64,000 bases of DNA. Source: Lineolata rhizophorae (lineage: Eukaryota > Ascomycota > Dothideomycetes > Lineolatales > Lineolataceae). The stretch covers positions 287,817-351,816 of the forward strand of contig MU001671.1 in the NCBI GenBank assembly GCA_010093515.1, in the 5' to 3' direction. The notes under the pieces are model-generated. The model had not been told where the DNA came from, did no database searches, and saw nothing but the letters and a program-made list of their open reading frames with translations. The position numbers and the translations under genes are program-made. Below are positions 36,501 to 47,303 of this stretch, one piece after another; positions within the stretch are counted from its first letter, which is position 1; every line of letters starts with the position of its first letter.

Positions 36501-39357
36501 GTCCTCGAAGTCGCGCTATTTGGCGGTCGGCAAATGACCGTTCCGTGAAGACGGATGAGCTTCGAGGGGCAGCCAGTCCGAGGGGCAAACACCCCAGCGG
36601 TGCGGGGTACGGAAAGGACTATCTCCCGTGGCTTTCCGCCCTCCAACCTTATCCTCACACCAATGGGAGACGGCCCATGGACTTCCTCCAAAACGAAAAC
36701 TCGGGCAAAGTCACCTGCTTCCCACCGAGGCGCGCGCCGGGCGTCGCGCCGTGCAGCGGTTGAGCGCGGCCCGTCCAAGGGACCGGCCGGACGATTCAGA
36801 AGGCACCAAGTGTGGAGTGGTGCCACAATCACGGTGATCTGCAATCCTCTCTTTTGGAGGGGTGCGTCCCACGCTTCTTTACTCCCCGTCGCGGATCTGG
36901 CCGCGATGCTCGGCGATGCGGAATGGAAAATTAGAGAAGAGTCGGAAAAGTATCAGAAGAGTCTCGCGACCGTCGGCTGTCAGCCGCCCGAGCGGCAGCC
37001 GGGAAGAAGCAACATGACATCGCCGCGCCGCTGGGTTGGGCGTGGGTGTGGCTCATGGCATCCGGAATCACCCGGCAGTAAACCCAACTTGGGACCTTGG
37101 CACGGTCTACCCAGCAGGAACCGGATGGTCCTATTGAAGCGACCCGTCCCGGCATCAACTCTGACAGCGCCGTTGGCTGTAACGCGGCGTACGCCATAGC
37201 ACGTCACAATCTGCCGCTTAACCTGTATGTGCCCCTACTGCGCACAGGTAAACCTAAAAGAAAGCTATCGTACCAAGACCGAAGTAGCACCGTTTACCGG
37301 TCCTCCATCCCATGTTGTCACGTCTGCCACGAGTACGGAGAGTAAACGAGCCACCATTGGCCTTGGCACTTGCTGTTGCCGGGGCTGCGACTTTGGCTAG
37401 AAGGCGGGTCCTGTCAATCACCTTGGCTAATACGTACCTTGTTGGTCAACATTCGCGTTTACCGGTAGTCCCGCAATTATGCGGAGCGGATTCGAGGCCC
37501 TAATTACCTTGGCACAAGGTGGCTAAGCGATATCCACCACCTATGTACTACGTGTGTACATATGTACATACCGCACAAGGTATGTATCGACGTCGTCATC
37601 TAAATCAGATAACGCCACGCACTAGGTGTGGAGAATCTGGGCCCCTCGGGTGTTCCCAAGATGTGCTGCGTGCGGCAAATGAGGCTGTGCAGAGTCCGTC
37701 CAAGCCTCGCCTTGGTGTTCCCTCATTGGTGCAAATTTCCGTTTCAAGGCCGCTTTCGAATATCGTCAGTCTCTTGGCGCCGTGGCGTTCCATGCTGAGG
37801 TACAGCTTGTCTACGACGCCACTCGGACGGAGCCATTCCCTTCGCGGGCATAAACACAGGGCCCGTGGTGTGCAGCACGATCTATCTACCAAACGCTCCC
37901 GCATATCAACGCCCTTAATTCACCTACCTAAGTAGCCATCAAGGCGCCAGGATAGGGATCACCGACTTACCCTCCAAGAACTCTCGGCCCGCTACGAATA
38001 TATTCCAATATATTACTGGTGGCCGCGATTGCTCCCACAAATGCGGAACGGTCCTTTTACATGGTAAGGCTGTGATTTTCCAAATATTATCCCGCCTCGG
38101 CGGTTGGGCTTTCAAGCCATCTCCTTTTCTGCTTGAAACTCTTGGTCGATGGTCTGGACAGGCTTTTCCTTGAATAAGGTAAAAACGGTTGCACCCGGCA
38201 GCCGGCTGAAGCTCGTCGAAGCTATTCTAAGCTCGACGTCTCCCATGTTGGCGTTGCATAGTTACATTTTGTCCTCTTGTCCCTTTCCCCGCACTGTACT
38301 TCCTACGTGCCAATGTCTGCGTACCAACTTAGCGGCTGCGACCGGATACGCGCGTACGGAGTCGTCAGCACACCGCTAGTGGAGCTCTCCACGGGACCTA
38401 CACGCAAATCTTTTGTAGTCCCCCGTTTGTTGTAGTAACTTTCAGCCAGCCCCCGAAAAGCTTGGGGGCTGGAGGCCCAGACGTCTAAAGCCCGATGGGT
38501 CGCCAGAGTCGGATGTTACACGTTACGCTCTCCGGTCCTTTTAGCAGCTTGCGAAATGCGGCGGCATGGCCTTGGCTAGGGCTCAGGGATGTTGTTGTGG
38601 AACACAAAGGCTTACCTTGTGGAACATTCGAGAACATCAGACTGAGGAGTTAAGGGGTGCTTGATGAATTGTACGGTATCGCCATTGCAACGGCAATAGT
38701 GTTGACAGATTGGTGTAGCTACCCGTCACACGAAGAAGCGGCCTTTGCTGAGTTGGTCTCGTAGAGACGGAGAGTAGCGCCCATGGGGTAGTTCTCTTTC
38801 ACTTTCATGCTTTATGCTTTATTGTGTCCCCGTATCATGTGCTCGACTACTACCACTTATACAAATGTGTGTTCCGCCATCGATTTTGTCGGCGGCCTTT
38901 CATACGAAATGACTTTGCGGGCGTTGTTTGTGCTCCCAGAATTGAGTAGGGCCACTTTTGTTCAGGTCGTCTTACATAAAGGACGCTGGAGCATACATCT
39001 CTTTTTAGCACAGTTTAACAAAGCCATGCCGTCAAATGCCTTAGACTTGGGGCCGCATTAGATATGGAAACTCCACCCATTATAGGACCCGGTATATTGT
39101 CCTTGCTTTGCGCAGCCCGTCTGTGAAGACGGTGAAACTCTTTTAGTATGTCCTTCTATGTCATATCGTACGCTTACACTCGCTACAGACACTGTTGCGG
39201 CGTTTGGTTTGTGCAATCTTATATATTCACGGTAACACAATTAGGCATGCTATTATTCCATGTGCGTCTATATGTCACCAGATGCACAAAATACGTCAAG
39301 CCCCTTTGCACCATGTGTGCTCAGCCCTGATCCAGATACCTAAGCAAAAACAACATT
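33506..39357. other. 5.9-kb region without recognised genes
   Basis: The first 2 kb (to about 35800) is GC-rich, with long but compositionally driven open frames on both strands (for example 33951-35078 plus, 34937-35743 minus). Their Arg/Ala/Gly/Pro translations have no domain. From about 36000 to 39350 the sequence is of mixed composition with short frames only. I looked for split genes and found no convincing motif string. The region may hold long untranslated leaders, non-coding transcripts or decayed DNA. Confidence 0.45.
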
Positions 39358-40603
39358 CTAGGATCTCACCATCCATCGAATCCAAGGCTTTTCTCCTGGT
39401 CTGCGTGGGTCATATGTCCAAGTGTTCCAAGCTGCATCTGGATCTCTCACTGACGGATGATTCACCCAAGCCTTCCAAGGTTGCGCCCTTCGTTCAGATT
39501 GCTGCACGATATCATCGCCCCTCTGATGGCCACTATTTTCTTTGCGTGGTTCATCATCCAGCGTATAGACCAATGCTCGGACTTCTACGCTTCGACGAGG
39601 CGGAGAGTCATGGTGGATCGGGTGTGGAACTCCGCCGTGAGGAATGCCTCAAGTCCGCAATTAACTTAGGATATATGACTGGTATGCTAGAGCTTACATG
39701 GTACTTTGGCCGACTGATCGGAATCGAAGCATTTGAACATCCAAAGTTCGTGGGGCTCCTGTTGGCTGAGATAGATCATCTTGTGAGCCTCGTTGTGGTA
39801 CACATATAACATCTCGCCTGTGTAGTGCGGCAAGATCATGTCTGTTGGCTCCAGATCTCGTTGCGCGTTTATGGTGTATGGAAGCGTGAAGGCAAGCGGC
39901 CAGCTCTCGACCACGCCGTCGATAGAACGCCATACACTTCGGAAGTTTATCAGCAGCGAAAATTGCCGCTTCAGTGTGACCTGAACACATACTTAATCAT
40001 TCGAAATCTACCATTTTCAAGCAGTTGTTGAGTTTTGCCGCCATGTAGAAGCCTAGCAGTCTCAAGCCCGCCGCCGTAGCTTAAGTCTATCCGAGCTGTG
40101 CTTAGTTCCGAACTACGAGCTTTTCCGCATGTACTAACCTACGTGAAGCATGTTGCTTTGTTTCTGTACGTTGGGTCCTTCCCCGCTATTGTCGATGCGT
40201 GAAGGATCCGAACAGCGGAGCTTCACTACGTTAGCCTGAGGATTTGCTGCGTAACATACGACATAAATACCGAATGATCATATACAATAACGCTGTCCGC
40301 CTGGAAATGCCACGAGAGCAAATCTTGTACGTAGGGGTAATAAGTTCCATATATCCAGCCTTGGTTCATGAAAAGCCCCCAGTCTGTTGGTGGGCATAAG
40401 TCGTTGATCAGTTGGAGACCGTCACTTTCCAAATTCAATAGATGATGCGAGCCTCGAATGTCCTCGAGCTCGGCCAGATGTTCCTCGGAGACAATATTCG
40501 AATTGCAGGCGCCAACAATGCCTTGAAACGGTATGTTGGAAAAGAATGGCTTTTGTGTGCGGAAGAGCTCGTCTCTCTTGAGGTAATTGATCGATGTCTT
40601 CAT
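39358..40603 (-). CDS. CmcJ/AsaB-like oxidoreductase of specialised metabolism
   Basis: A member of the fungal group annotated as CmcJ-like, AsaB-like or GA4-desaturase-like hydroxylase/desaturase, often found in secondary-metabolite clusters. Five exons, 40271-40603, 40139-40220, 39993-40086, 39698-39936 and 39358-39647, give 345 aa. Introns are 50, 52, 56 and 50 nt, all in phase; the first has CTAAC nine bases before its AG. Landmarks: MKTSINYL start; EEHLAELEDIRG; YYPYVQDLL; VIVYDHSLRCSDPSRID (formed by splicing); MLHVDLS; GRFRMINVWRSI; ESWPLAF; GEMLYVYHNEAHKMIYLSQQEPHELWMFKCFDS; and PRRSVEVRALVY. The His and Asp of HVD and later conserved His residues would be iron ligands if it is an iron(II) enzyme, which is inference. 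Relatives usually end soon after the EVRALVY strand. Here about 65 extra residues follow, possibly a missed final intron or a real extension. The frame is also open upstream of the ATG, from a TTG. Confidence 0.85.
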
Positions 40604-40976
40604 TTTCGCGGCTGAAGATGTGGACAAGTTTCTATTTCTCCCGTTAGGTGTAATGGGGTTCGATGTCAAAAAAAATAAAAATAAAAATAAAAACTAAGCC
40701 ACAACTCAGCGATCCTATCAAATCTACAGCCCGCTCATATGGCCTAATGTAGAACAGGGGGATAGCAAGGAAAACTCATGAAGAGATCTTACTAGTGGTG
40801 AATGACGTGGCGAGTGGTAACCCCACTTTATTTGCAGAACAGCACAACTTACTGTTATCTACGAACTCCGTTGCCCCATTACTAGCAATGCCCAACAGAA
40901 CCCATCGGGCTATTTCTACGGTCTGCACAACACATCACTGTTATCATTTGCCCGAAGGGCTCGCCTTGCATTCCTA
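40604..40976. promoter_or_regulatory. shared divergent promoter region
   Basis: The 373 bp between the oxidoreductase (minus) and the methyltransferase (plus) must hold both promoters. An A-rich AAAAAT-type tract at 40667-40694, of the kind that excludes nucleosomes, sits close to the oxidoreductase start. I see no clear CGG-type inverted site that would mark binding by the neighbouring zinc-cluster protein. Confidence 0.5.
40667..40694. repeat. A-rich AAAAAT-type tract in the divergent promoter
   Basis: Runs of A interrupted every five or six bases by T, about 65 bp upstream of the oxidoreductase start codon. A stiff, nucleosome-poor element is a plausible role. Confidence 0.7.
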
Positions 40977-41822
40977 ATGTCTGGTTCCAGCACACGGAAA
41001 ATCAGCCTCCAGGCTATTGTCGCCTTGTACAACCAGAGATGCGAGGGCTACGATAATACGTGGCACGACAAACTAGCTAGGGACTATGTCCAATGGGCAT
41101 CGCCTGAGCCGCATTCGTCCGTTCTTGATCTTGCCTGTGGGACAGGCCTTGTGTCGCACTACATGAAAGAAGCGGTCAAAGATTGTCATGTGCTCGGTAT
41201 AGACATATCTGGAGGAATGCTAGCAAAGGCCATCGAGAGAGCCTCCTCCGCCCAGCACAACATTACATATATCCAAGCCGATGCTACGAAGCTGGACGAA
41301 TTGGAGGGACTCAAGCTAGCTAAATTTGACCTGATCACTTGTTGTTCTGCATTGACACTATTTCCTGATCCGGCCGCTTCGGTGAAGCTCTGGGCAGCAA
41401 AGCTAAAGGATGGGGGAAAGCTGATTGTCGATATACCTGCGGCAGGTACGAATGGTGGGTTCTTCGGGCCGATGGTCTTGTCACAGCTTTCCCAGGAGAG
41501 ATTGCTAGATTGGGATTTTGATTTCTCCAACACTTGGGTGGGCGCGAAAGACAAACTCCTTCAGGCGCTCGAAAACGCTGGGCTGAAGGCGAAGATTTGG
41601 GAAGCAGGAAGTTATGCGGCCCGTAAAAACAAGGTTTGCGATGCTGGGATTTGGTTTGACAACCTAATTGGCCAATCTTTCTACGGGGTCCAATTTCGAA
41701 GTGATACAGATAGGAGTATAGCAAGGAAACGATTCGTCGAAATCGTTTTTGCTGAAGCAAGTGGAAAAGAGTGGCTACCTGAAAGCATTCATATTTGGGT
41801 AGGGATTGGTGTCAAGGCCTGA
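40977..41822 (+). CDS. class I SAM-dependent methyltransferase
   Basis: An intron-free gene for 281 aa. The Rossmann-type methyltransferase core is clear. Motif I is VLDLACGTGL at residues 49-58 and binds S-adenosylmethionine. The acidic end of strand 2 is VLGIDISGGML, and ITYIQADATKLDEL precedes FDLITCCSALTLFPDP (motif IV region). LKDGGKLIVDIPA follows as the post-motif strand. The N-terminal lead (LYNQRCEGYDNTWHDKLARDYV) fits the UbiE/Coq5-like small-molecule methyltransferases found in fungal metabolite clusters. It is divergent from the CmcJ-like enzyme and ends 172 bp from the convergent zinc-cluster gene, so co-regulation is likely. The substrate cannot be read from sequence. Confidence 0.92.
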   Translation: MSGSSTRKISLQAIVALYNQRCEGYDNTWHDKLARDYVQWASPEPHSSVLDLACGTGLVSHYMKEAVKDCHVLGIDISGGMLAKAIERASSAQHNITYIQADATKLDELEGLKLAKFDLITCCSALTLFPDPAASVKLWAAKLKDGGKLIVDIPAAGTNGGFFGPMVLSQLSQERLLDWDFDFSNTWVGAKDKLLQALENAGLKAKIWEAGSYAARKNKVCDAGIWFDNLIGQSFYGVQFRSDTDRSIARKRFVEIVFAEASGKEWLPESIHIWVGIGVKA

Positions 41823-41994
41823 ATGCTGGCATAGAATGATATGCAATCCTCTTGGGGATAAAACAACTTATTCACGTCCAAAGTACGCGATATGTCTGGG
41901 GAGTGAGTACAGTTGCTATATTGCCTATCAATATGCGTCCATGTTTATTCATTATTCCAACAGCAACTTCGACGTGAACAAGAATTCCAAACTG

Positions 41995-43982
41995 TTACTG
42001 TCGTGTCGCTTGAACTGGGCATGCTCTTGTGCTTTGATATGCGCTCGATTTTCTACGCATGTTAGCGTGCCATGCGAGCAGATGTTGCTTGAAGAAGACG
42101 GCAGCATTACCTTGAATATCAATCAGACCGCGAAGACCGCTGATAATTTCAGAAACGCGTTCGCTATTCTGTACTAGGGTCTTGATTGACCTCTTACCCC
42201 AGTCGAGCAGGAGCGGAGTCGACCCTTGACAGATTACCTTGAAGTGACTGTTGAGAAGCTCTGCCAGATGCCGATTCTGATCGTCGTGTATCTCAGGCCC
42301 GGGGCTAGTCCCAATAAGAGGCCACGTTGAACCACCGGGGCGCCTCAACTCCGTACTCCACGAGCCTAGGTTCCAAGAATCTTTTTCAAGGCCCTCGAGA
42401 AAAATGAAAATGGAAAAGAAGATACTTAACCACATATCCCTGTTAGACTTCAAAATTGCATCTTGGATGCCTTTCAGCAGCTCTTCCTCCAAACTATCCA
42501 TGCGCTTCTCAAAGAGACTTTCCAATTGAATATTCATGACTCGTGGTGGACAAGTTAGACCATTGAAGTATCCCGGGACTCGTAATGGCACCACGCCTAT
42601 GAAATCTGCGCCCTCCACAACTTGGTTCTGAAGCTTGAAAAAGATGCCGTGAATCATCCAAATTCTCAGCGCCAATTGAATGAGATGCCACTTCGATTGT
42701 AGATTAGCAAATTGCTTCAAAGAGCACAACGTTGAGTAGAACGCTGTTAGCGCACTTACGCCGGGAAGCTTGTAGTCACAACGATCTCGAGACTTTGCAA
42801 CTTCAGCATGTGCGTGGAGGAGTATGTAGCTACTGACGATCGACTGTCTTTCATTTTTTGACTCCTTAGCAACTTCCTCTATTAGAAAGGGCATTACTGA
42901 ATCCAGGTAGCTGTCAATCGTAGCGTCAGAAACGCTCTCTGGAACGAGTCCAAATGGTCTACTCGGCGGCCGGTGTGGGTTTCCCCAAGACGCAAGACCT
43001 TTGAAAAGACAGTAGAAAAGGGGCTCGTCATCTAATGGTTGGAATCTCTGGGCTTGAACAGGAAGAGAAACAACAAATCCATTACTGATCCTCACGAAGA
43101 TAGGCCTGTTCTCGTCTACGGGGATCATTTGACAGTGCTTCAACATGTTCGCAGCGCGAGCTTGATATAGGCCTAGGAATTATCAGCCCATTTAGAGTGG
43201 TGACTAGATATTAGTGGTACCAACCGCGAGAAAGCCGACGAGATCCCACGTAGTCTGAAGGTACGCACATTGCGCTCCACGGATTCAGCTCCTTGCAGCG
43301 GTCACAAGGAGCGCCACCTTCGCACTTGCAAAAGCATTAACATGGTGATAGTTCCTGCAGATAGGGCACTCACTTTCTCTTTCATGCGCTTGCAGCGCAT
43401 GCATGTTTCTCCACGGGTACTCGGCCGGCCCCTTTTGCGGCCTTGAACGGAACGTATTCCGCACGTTCCTTTCAAACCCAAAACAACCCCGTTGGATGCT
43501 CGCCTGTCATCGGATGTGCTTGGAGCATAACTTGGCCGACTTATTGGAACTATAGAAGATAGTTTGGAGGTGGTCCTTGTAGTCACGGCCGATGTGGTGG
43601 GATATTCCATGCGGTCGGCTGAAAGTGATGATTCGCCCAATTCGGGGAGCAGAATGGGGCGAGTCCTTGGCTCTGCTCCTGTACACCGGAAGACTGATTG
43701 GCCCATGGATAGCCCGGGCACCTATCAAAGAATGTAACTATTACATGACTTAGAGAGGGACGTTTAGCTACAAACCAGCATTGGTTGCTGAGCGTATCCG
43801 TAGTCAGAAGTAAATTGTTGAGATAAGCGGGCCTCCAAGAGAGTGTGCTGGTGTTCGTTGTCGGAAATCCAATGGTCGGACAGATCTTGAGTAATGTGGG
43901 AAGGTAGAGTCTCAGTGTTTCGTTGAGCATTTTCCTCTTCGAATGTGGGCCATTTAAGCCACGATTGCGACTGCTGCACCAT
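41995..43982 (-). CDS. Zn(II)2Cys6 transcription factor, probable cluster regulator
   Basis: Four exons, 43776-43982, 43374-43721, 43225-43324 and 41995-43172, give 610 aa. Introns are 54, 49 and 52 nt, all in phase. The zinc cluster is not at the N-terminus but near residue 175. It reads C-x2-C-x6-C-x5-C-x2-C-x8-C and is preceded by the basic segment QGRKRGRPSTRGE. Splicing joins TCMRCKRMKEK to CEGGAPCDRCKEL. The remaining 400 residues are helical-looking (for example SVMPFLIEEVAKESKNERQ, WHLIQLALRIWMIHGIFF), as in the middle regions of fungal regulators, without a clear Fungal_trans signature. The position beside a methyltransferase and a CmcJ-like oxidoreductase makes pathway-specific regulation likely. 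Confidence 0.88.
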
Positions 43983-44631
43983 TGCGCTTTCAGATTTAGT
44001 GACAGCGGAACACTTCAGTATATTTCACCATGAATGAGTGCAATATGTGTTGAAGCAGAAGATATGATGTAGCAGACAACGGCCTCGAATGTTCCTTTAT
44101 ACATGTCCACAATATCGCAATTGTTCTGAAGCAAATTTGCCCTGTCAATTGTCTATACGATGTATATCAACAGAGCCGCACGGCTATTCAAGGCGAAGTT
44201 TTGCTTGTTCGAGGTTGACCGGTCCAATGAGCCCGGTGAACTACCTTGGTAAGATCGCGTCTGATACCACAAGGCTCGATATGGATGACATGCACGCCAT
44301 CCCAAATGGGCTGCATGCATATACTTGGCACCGCTGGCCAATGAGCCTAATAATCTCACCACCCTCTACAATGGCAACGGTTGGCCGTAATTGTTCCAGC
44401 GAATTCAGCTTCCCGTACTGTTATAGTTGATGGCCATTGGAAGAAAAGCCATAACCTAATAAGGTGACCAATATACATCACAGGCATCGCTCGACCTCCT
44501 CTTACAAGAAGACACGTAGCGAGAACACCCAACATTGGCGGTCCTCTGGCCGCACCCTTTATCTGGAAGGTTAGAGGTCTTCCCAGGTTCGTACTTCATG
44601 ATTGAATATATTCCTTATCATTGTTTCCTGA
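43983..44631. other. spacer holding a dehydrogenase remnant
   Basis: Upstream region of the zinc-cluster regulator. Its central part (about 44190-44425) carries a broken short-chain dehydrogenase on the minus strand, listed separately. Otherwise no gene was seen. Confidence 0.45.
44190..44425 (-). pseudogene. possible decayed short-chain dehydrogenase/reductase fragment
   Basis: Read on the minus strand, three peptide blocks occur in the order and spacing expected of the classical SDR core but in different frames, with stops between. These are EFAGTITAN (like the ...SS-x-AG-x strand), GAKYMHAA (like the Y-x3-K region, with the catalytic Tyr not visible) and GVHVIHIEPCGIRRDLT (like the GV-x-V-x-x-IEPG-x-IRTDL strand). 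No splice sites join them into one frame. The N-terminal nucleotide-binding GxxxGxG is not seen in the adjacent 200 bp. I read this as a relic. It could also be chance similarity, since each block is short. Confidence 0.35.
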
Positions 44632-45040
44632 TCACACGTGGTTCGTGCATTTCAGTAGCTCGGTCAAAAAGCCCAAGTTGAGAAAGTCGGTTTCGAACAC
44701 ATCGTCTATCTCCGTGAATCTTTCAACAGTCCTCTCAACGTATTCTGATGAAATGCAGTCGATCGCCGGACAAGTCATTACTGTCCCGGAACATAGTTCA
44801 AATGGAATGTCCAAGTCGACATTGTACTAGTTCGAGCTGTGATAAGCAGAGAGCTTGTCAAGATGAGATATTTAAGAAACTTACCGATGGCTGACCTTTA
44901 ATGAAATACGCTCCATGCTTGAGCAGTAAGACGGATGTCTGCTTCACTGGTTGGACTTTAAGTTGAGCCCCAGTTATTGAGAACCTCGAAGCCTTTCCAT
45001 TGGCTCTACCGGCGAGAAGAGACCACAACCATGACCACAT
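44632..45040 (-). CDS. small hypothetical protein, two exons
   Basis: The exons at 44885-45040 and 44632-44826, separated by a 58-nt GT-AG intron, give 116 aa. It begins MWSWLWSLLAG, a short hydrophobic start, then a basic stretch, then SVLLLKHGAYFIKGQPS. The second exon encodes an acidic helical segment (SSEYVERTVERFTEIDDVF). I recognise no family. A good GTAAGT donor and an open second exon favour a real gene. The short length and the neighbouring relic DNA leave room for a truncated or fortuitous frame. If real, it belongs by position to the specialised-metabolism island. Confidence 0.45.
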
Positions 45041-45602
45041 TGTTAGATTTGATCAGCGAGAAGAAAAAGTGGGACGTTATTTTCCAGGAGAGCTTAGCGG
45101 CTTAGTAATACGGTTGGCGGGATTGCTAGAGCTATAGGCAATCACCTAGTCAACGATGAAACGTGGTTAGTTAGATAAAACGCCCCTTGAAAAACAAATA
45201 TGAGACGTAGATTTGTGAACGCCTACAGGTGGCGCGGAAATGGCGTGACTAGCGGATCTGCGGGAATATATGTAACACATCGTAGATTTTACGACCCTAG
45301 CTCCGGGTTTACTGCCCCCGTAGATGGCGCTGCACGTGTCCATACACTGTGGCACCAAACAACACAATCAGTTCCAGCCGGACACTTCTGGTAGGTTTTT
45401 TCACACCTGCAGGTGTGTGTTGGCGATTAGATATTCCGACTATCACTGCTGTAGAATGTATGACGAAAAGTGGTGTGTGTTTGCTGGAGAAAGTCTTCTC
45501 TTCTTTCTTCTCTAAGAGAATAATTTAGACACACTTGTACACTAATAATGGCAGCTCTGTAGGCGAACGACCTCTCTGCGCCTTGATTTGCTGTACGAGG
45601 TC

Positions 45603-45661
45603 GGGCCTTCGGCCCTCCCTCGCTACCCGCTTCGCGGGTAGGGGGGCCCGCTTCGCGGGCC
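45603..45661. repeat. three consecutive GC-rich hairpins with TTC loops
   Basis: Perfect inverted repeats occur at 45603-45615 (GGGCC-TTC-GGCCC), 45623-45641 (CTACCCGC-TTC-GCGGGTAG) and 45645-45661 (GGCCCGC-TTC-GCGGGCC). All share the same three-base centre and lie within 60 bp, in otherwise AT-rich surroundings. Such clusters resemble palindromic GC elements of organelle genomes and the terminal hairpins of some mobile elements. Confidence 0.8.
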
Positions 45662-46389
45662 TTCCACTACCGCTCGTTCGGTGCCGAAAAAGCTCCTACG
45701 ATTACGCGGTATTTAATATAGTATAGCATTATAAATAGGAAAGCTAGATCGGGCCTTCTACTACCATTTAGCGAAAGCTTTTACTTAAATTTATGCGGTA
45801 TATAGCGATAGTAGTATAGTACAATAGAGTAGAAGGGCCCTCATACACCTTCCCCTTCAGCACCCACACACAACTCCAGTATTTACACGTAACCTTGCTA
45901 CCCCCTAGCTATATCTAGCTCTTTCTTTTAATCTATCTCTCCTTAATATATACTAATACTACTACTTTTATTCAACTAAGTGTTAGGACTAGCGTACCCT
46001 AGCCTGCAGCTAACCAACTTAACCAAAAGACTGGCACAGTATCGCACTTCAAGTGCGATGCTGCCGGCTAGGAACTATATATACGCTAACACTAAGTTAC
46101 TTTACTATTATATATAATATATATTCCTTATCTCTTTATATAGTTATTACTTTACTAAACTAAAATATAATACTATAAGAAAGTAAAGACGTAATTACTT
46201 ATTATTCTTTTATACTACTTTTAGGTAAATTCTATACTATTATCATAGTAACTTCAGATTACTATGCTCTACTTATAATCTAGAAGTACTATACTATCGC
46301 TATACATAATTCGGCCTCTAAATAGCTATACTACATCTTTACCCTTAGATAGTATAGGTAGTATATAGTAGAGTATAGGAGTATATAGA

Positions 46390-47240
46390 GTATATACTAT
46401 ATACTATACACTATATACCGTATACTATATACCATACACTATATGCCATACACCATATACTATACACTATACACACTACATACACCATATACACTATACA
46501 CATCATACACACCATACACACCATACACACCATACACACCATATACACCATACACACCATACACACCATACACACCATACACACCATACACACCATACAC
46601 ACCATACATACCATACACACCATATAGACTATACAGACCATATAGACTATACAGGCCATTAGCGTATTGGAGTATTAGAGTAGTAGAGTATACAGAGCAG
46701 TAGAGCACGTAGAGTATAGAAGCATATAGAGCATAGAAGCATAGTACAGAAGCATAGCATAGTATACTACATAGACTATACAGACCATTAGGACTATATA
46801 GACCATACACCACATAGACTGTACAGACCATTAGGACCATTAGGACTATACAGACCATTGGGACCATACAGACCACACAGACCATACAGACCACACAGAC
46901 CATACAGACCACACAGACCATACAGACCACACAGACCATACAGACCACACAGACCATACAGACCATACAGACCATACAGACCACACAGACCATACAGACC
47001 ATACAGACCATTGGAGCATTGGAACATTAGGGTATACCGAGCACTAAAGTATATGGGGTACTAGGGCACGTAGGGTAGTATAGAGCATGCAGAGCAGTAG
47101 AGCATACAGAGCATAGAAGCATAGCACAGTACACCACATAGACCATTAGGACCATACAGACCATTAGGACCATTGGGACTATACAGACCATACAGACCAC
47201 ACAGACCATACAGAACATTAGAGCATTGGAGCATCAGAAC
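46390..47240. repeat. nine-bp-period minisatellite with variant units
   Basis: Degenerate 9-bp units (ACCATACAC, ACTATACAG, ACCACACAG, ACCATTAGG and similar) run for about 850 bp. The purest blocks are about 46500-46620 (ACCATACAC type) and 46860-47010, where ACCATACAG and ACCACACAG alternate to give an 18-bp higher-order period. The period is a multiple of three, so several frames on both strands stay open for 60-180 codons. It is probably not coding. Confidence 0.9.
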
Positions 47241-47264
47241 AGTAGAGCATGCAGAGCAGAGCAT

Positions 47265-47303
47265 AGAAGCATAGCACAGAAGCATAGCACAGAAGCATAG
47301 CAC
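47265..47303. repeat. 13-bp tandem repeat, three copies
   Basis: The unit AGAAGCATAGCAC is repeated three times perfectly just beyond the nine-bp minisatellite. Confidence 0.8.

Noticed and set aside
40604-40669. Longer N-terminus for the CmcJ-like enzyme from 40669
   Set aside because: That codon is TTG. The ATG at 40603 yields the family-like start MKTSINY.
46443-47064. Long frames encoding Pro-Tyr-Thr, Pro-Tyr-Arg-Pro-His or Val-Tyr-Gly repeats on both strands
   Set aside because: They are translations of the 9-bp minisatellite in several frames. No start context, no flanking unique coding sequence.
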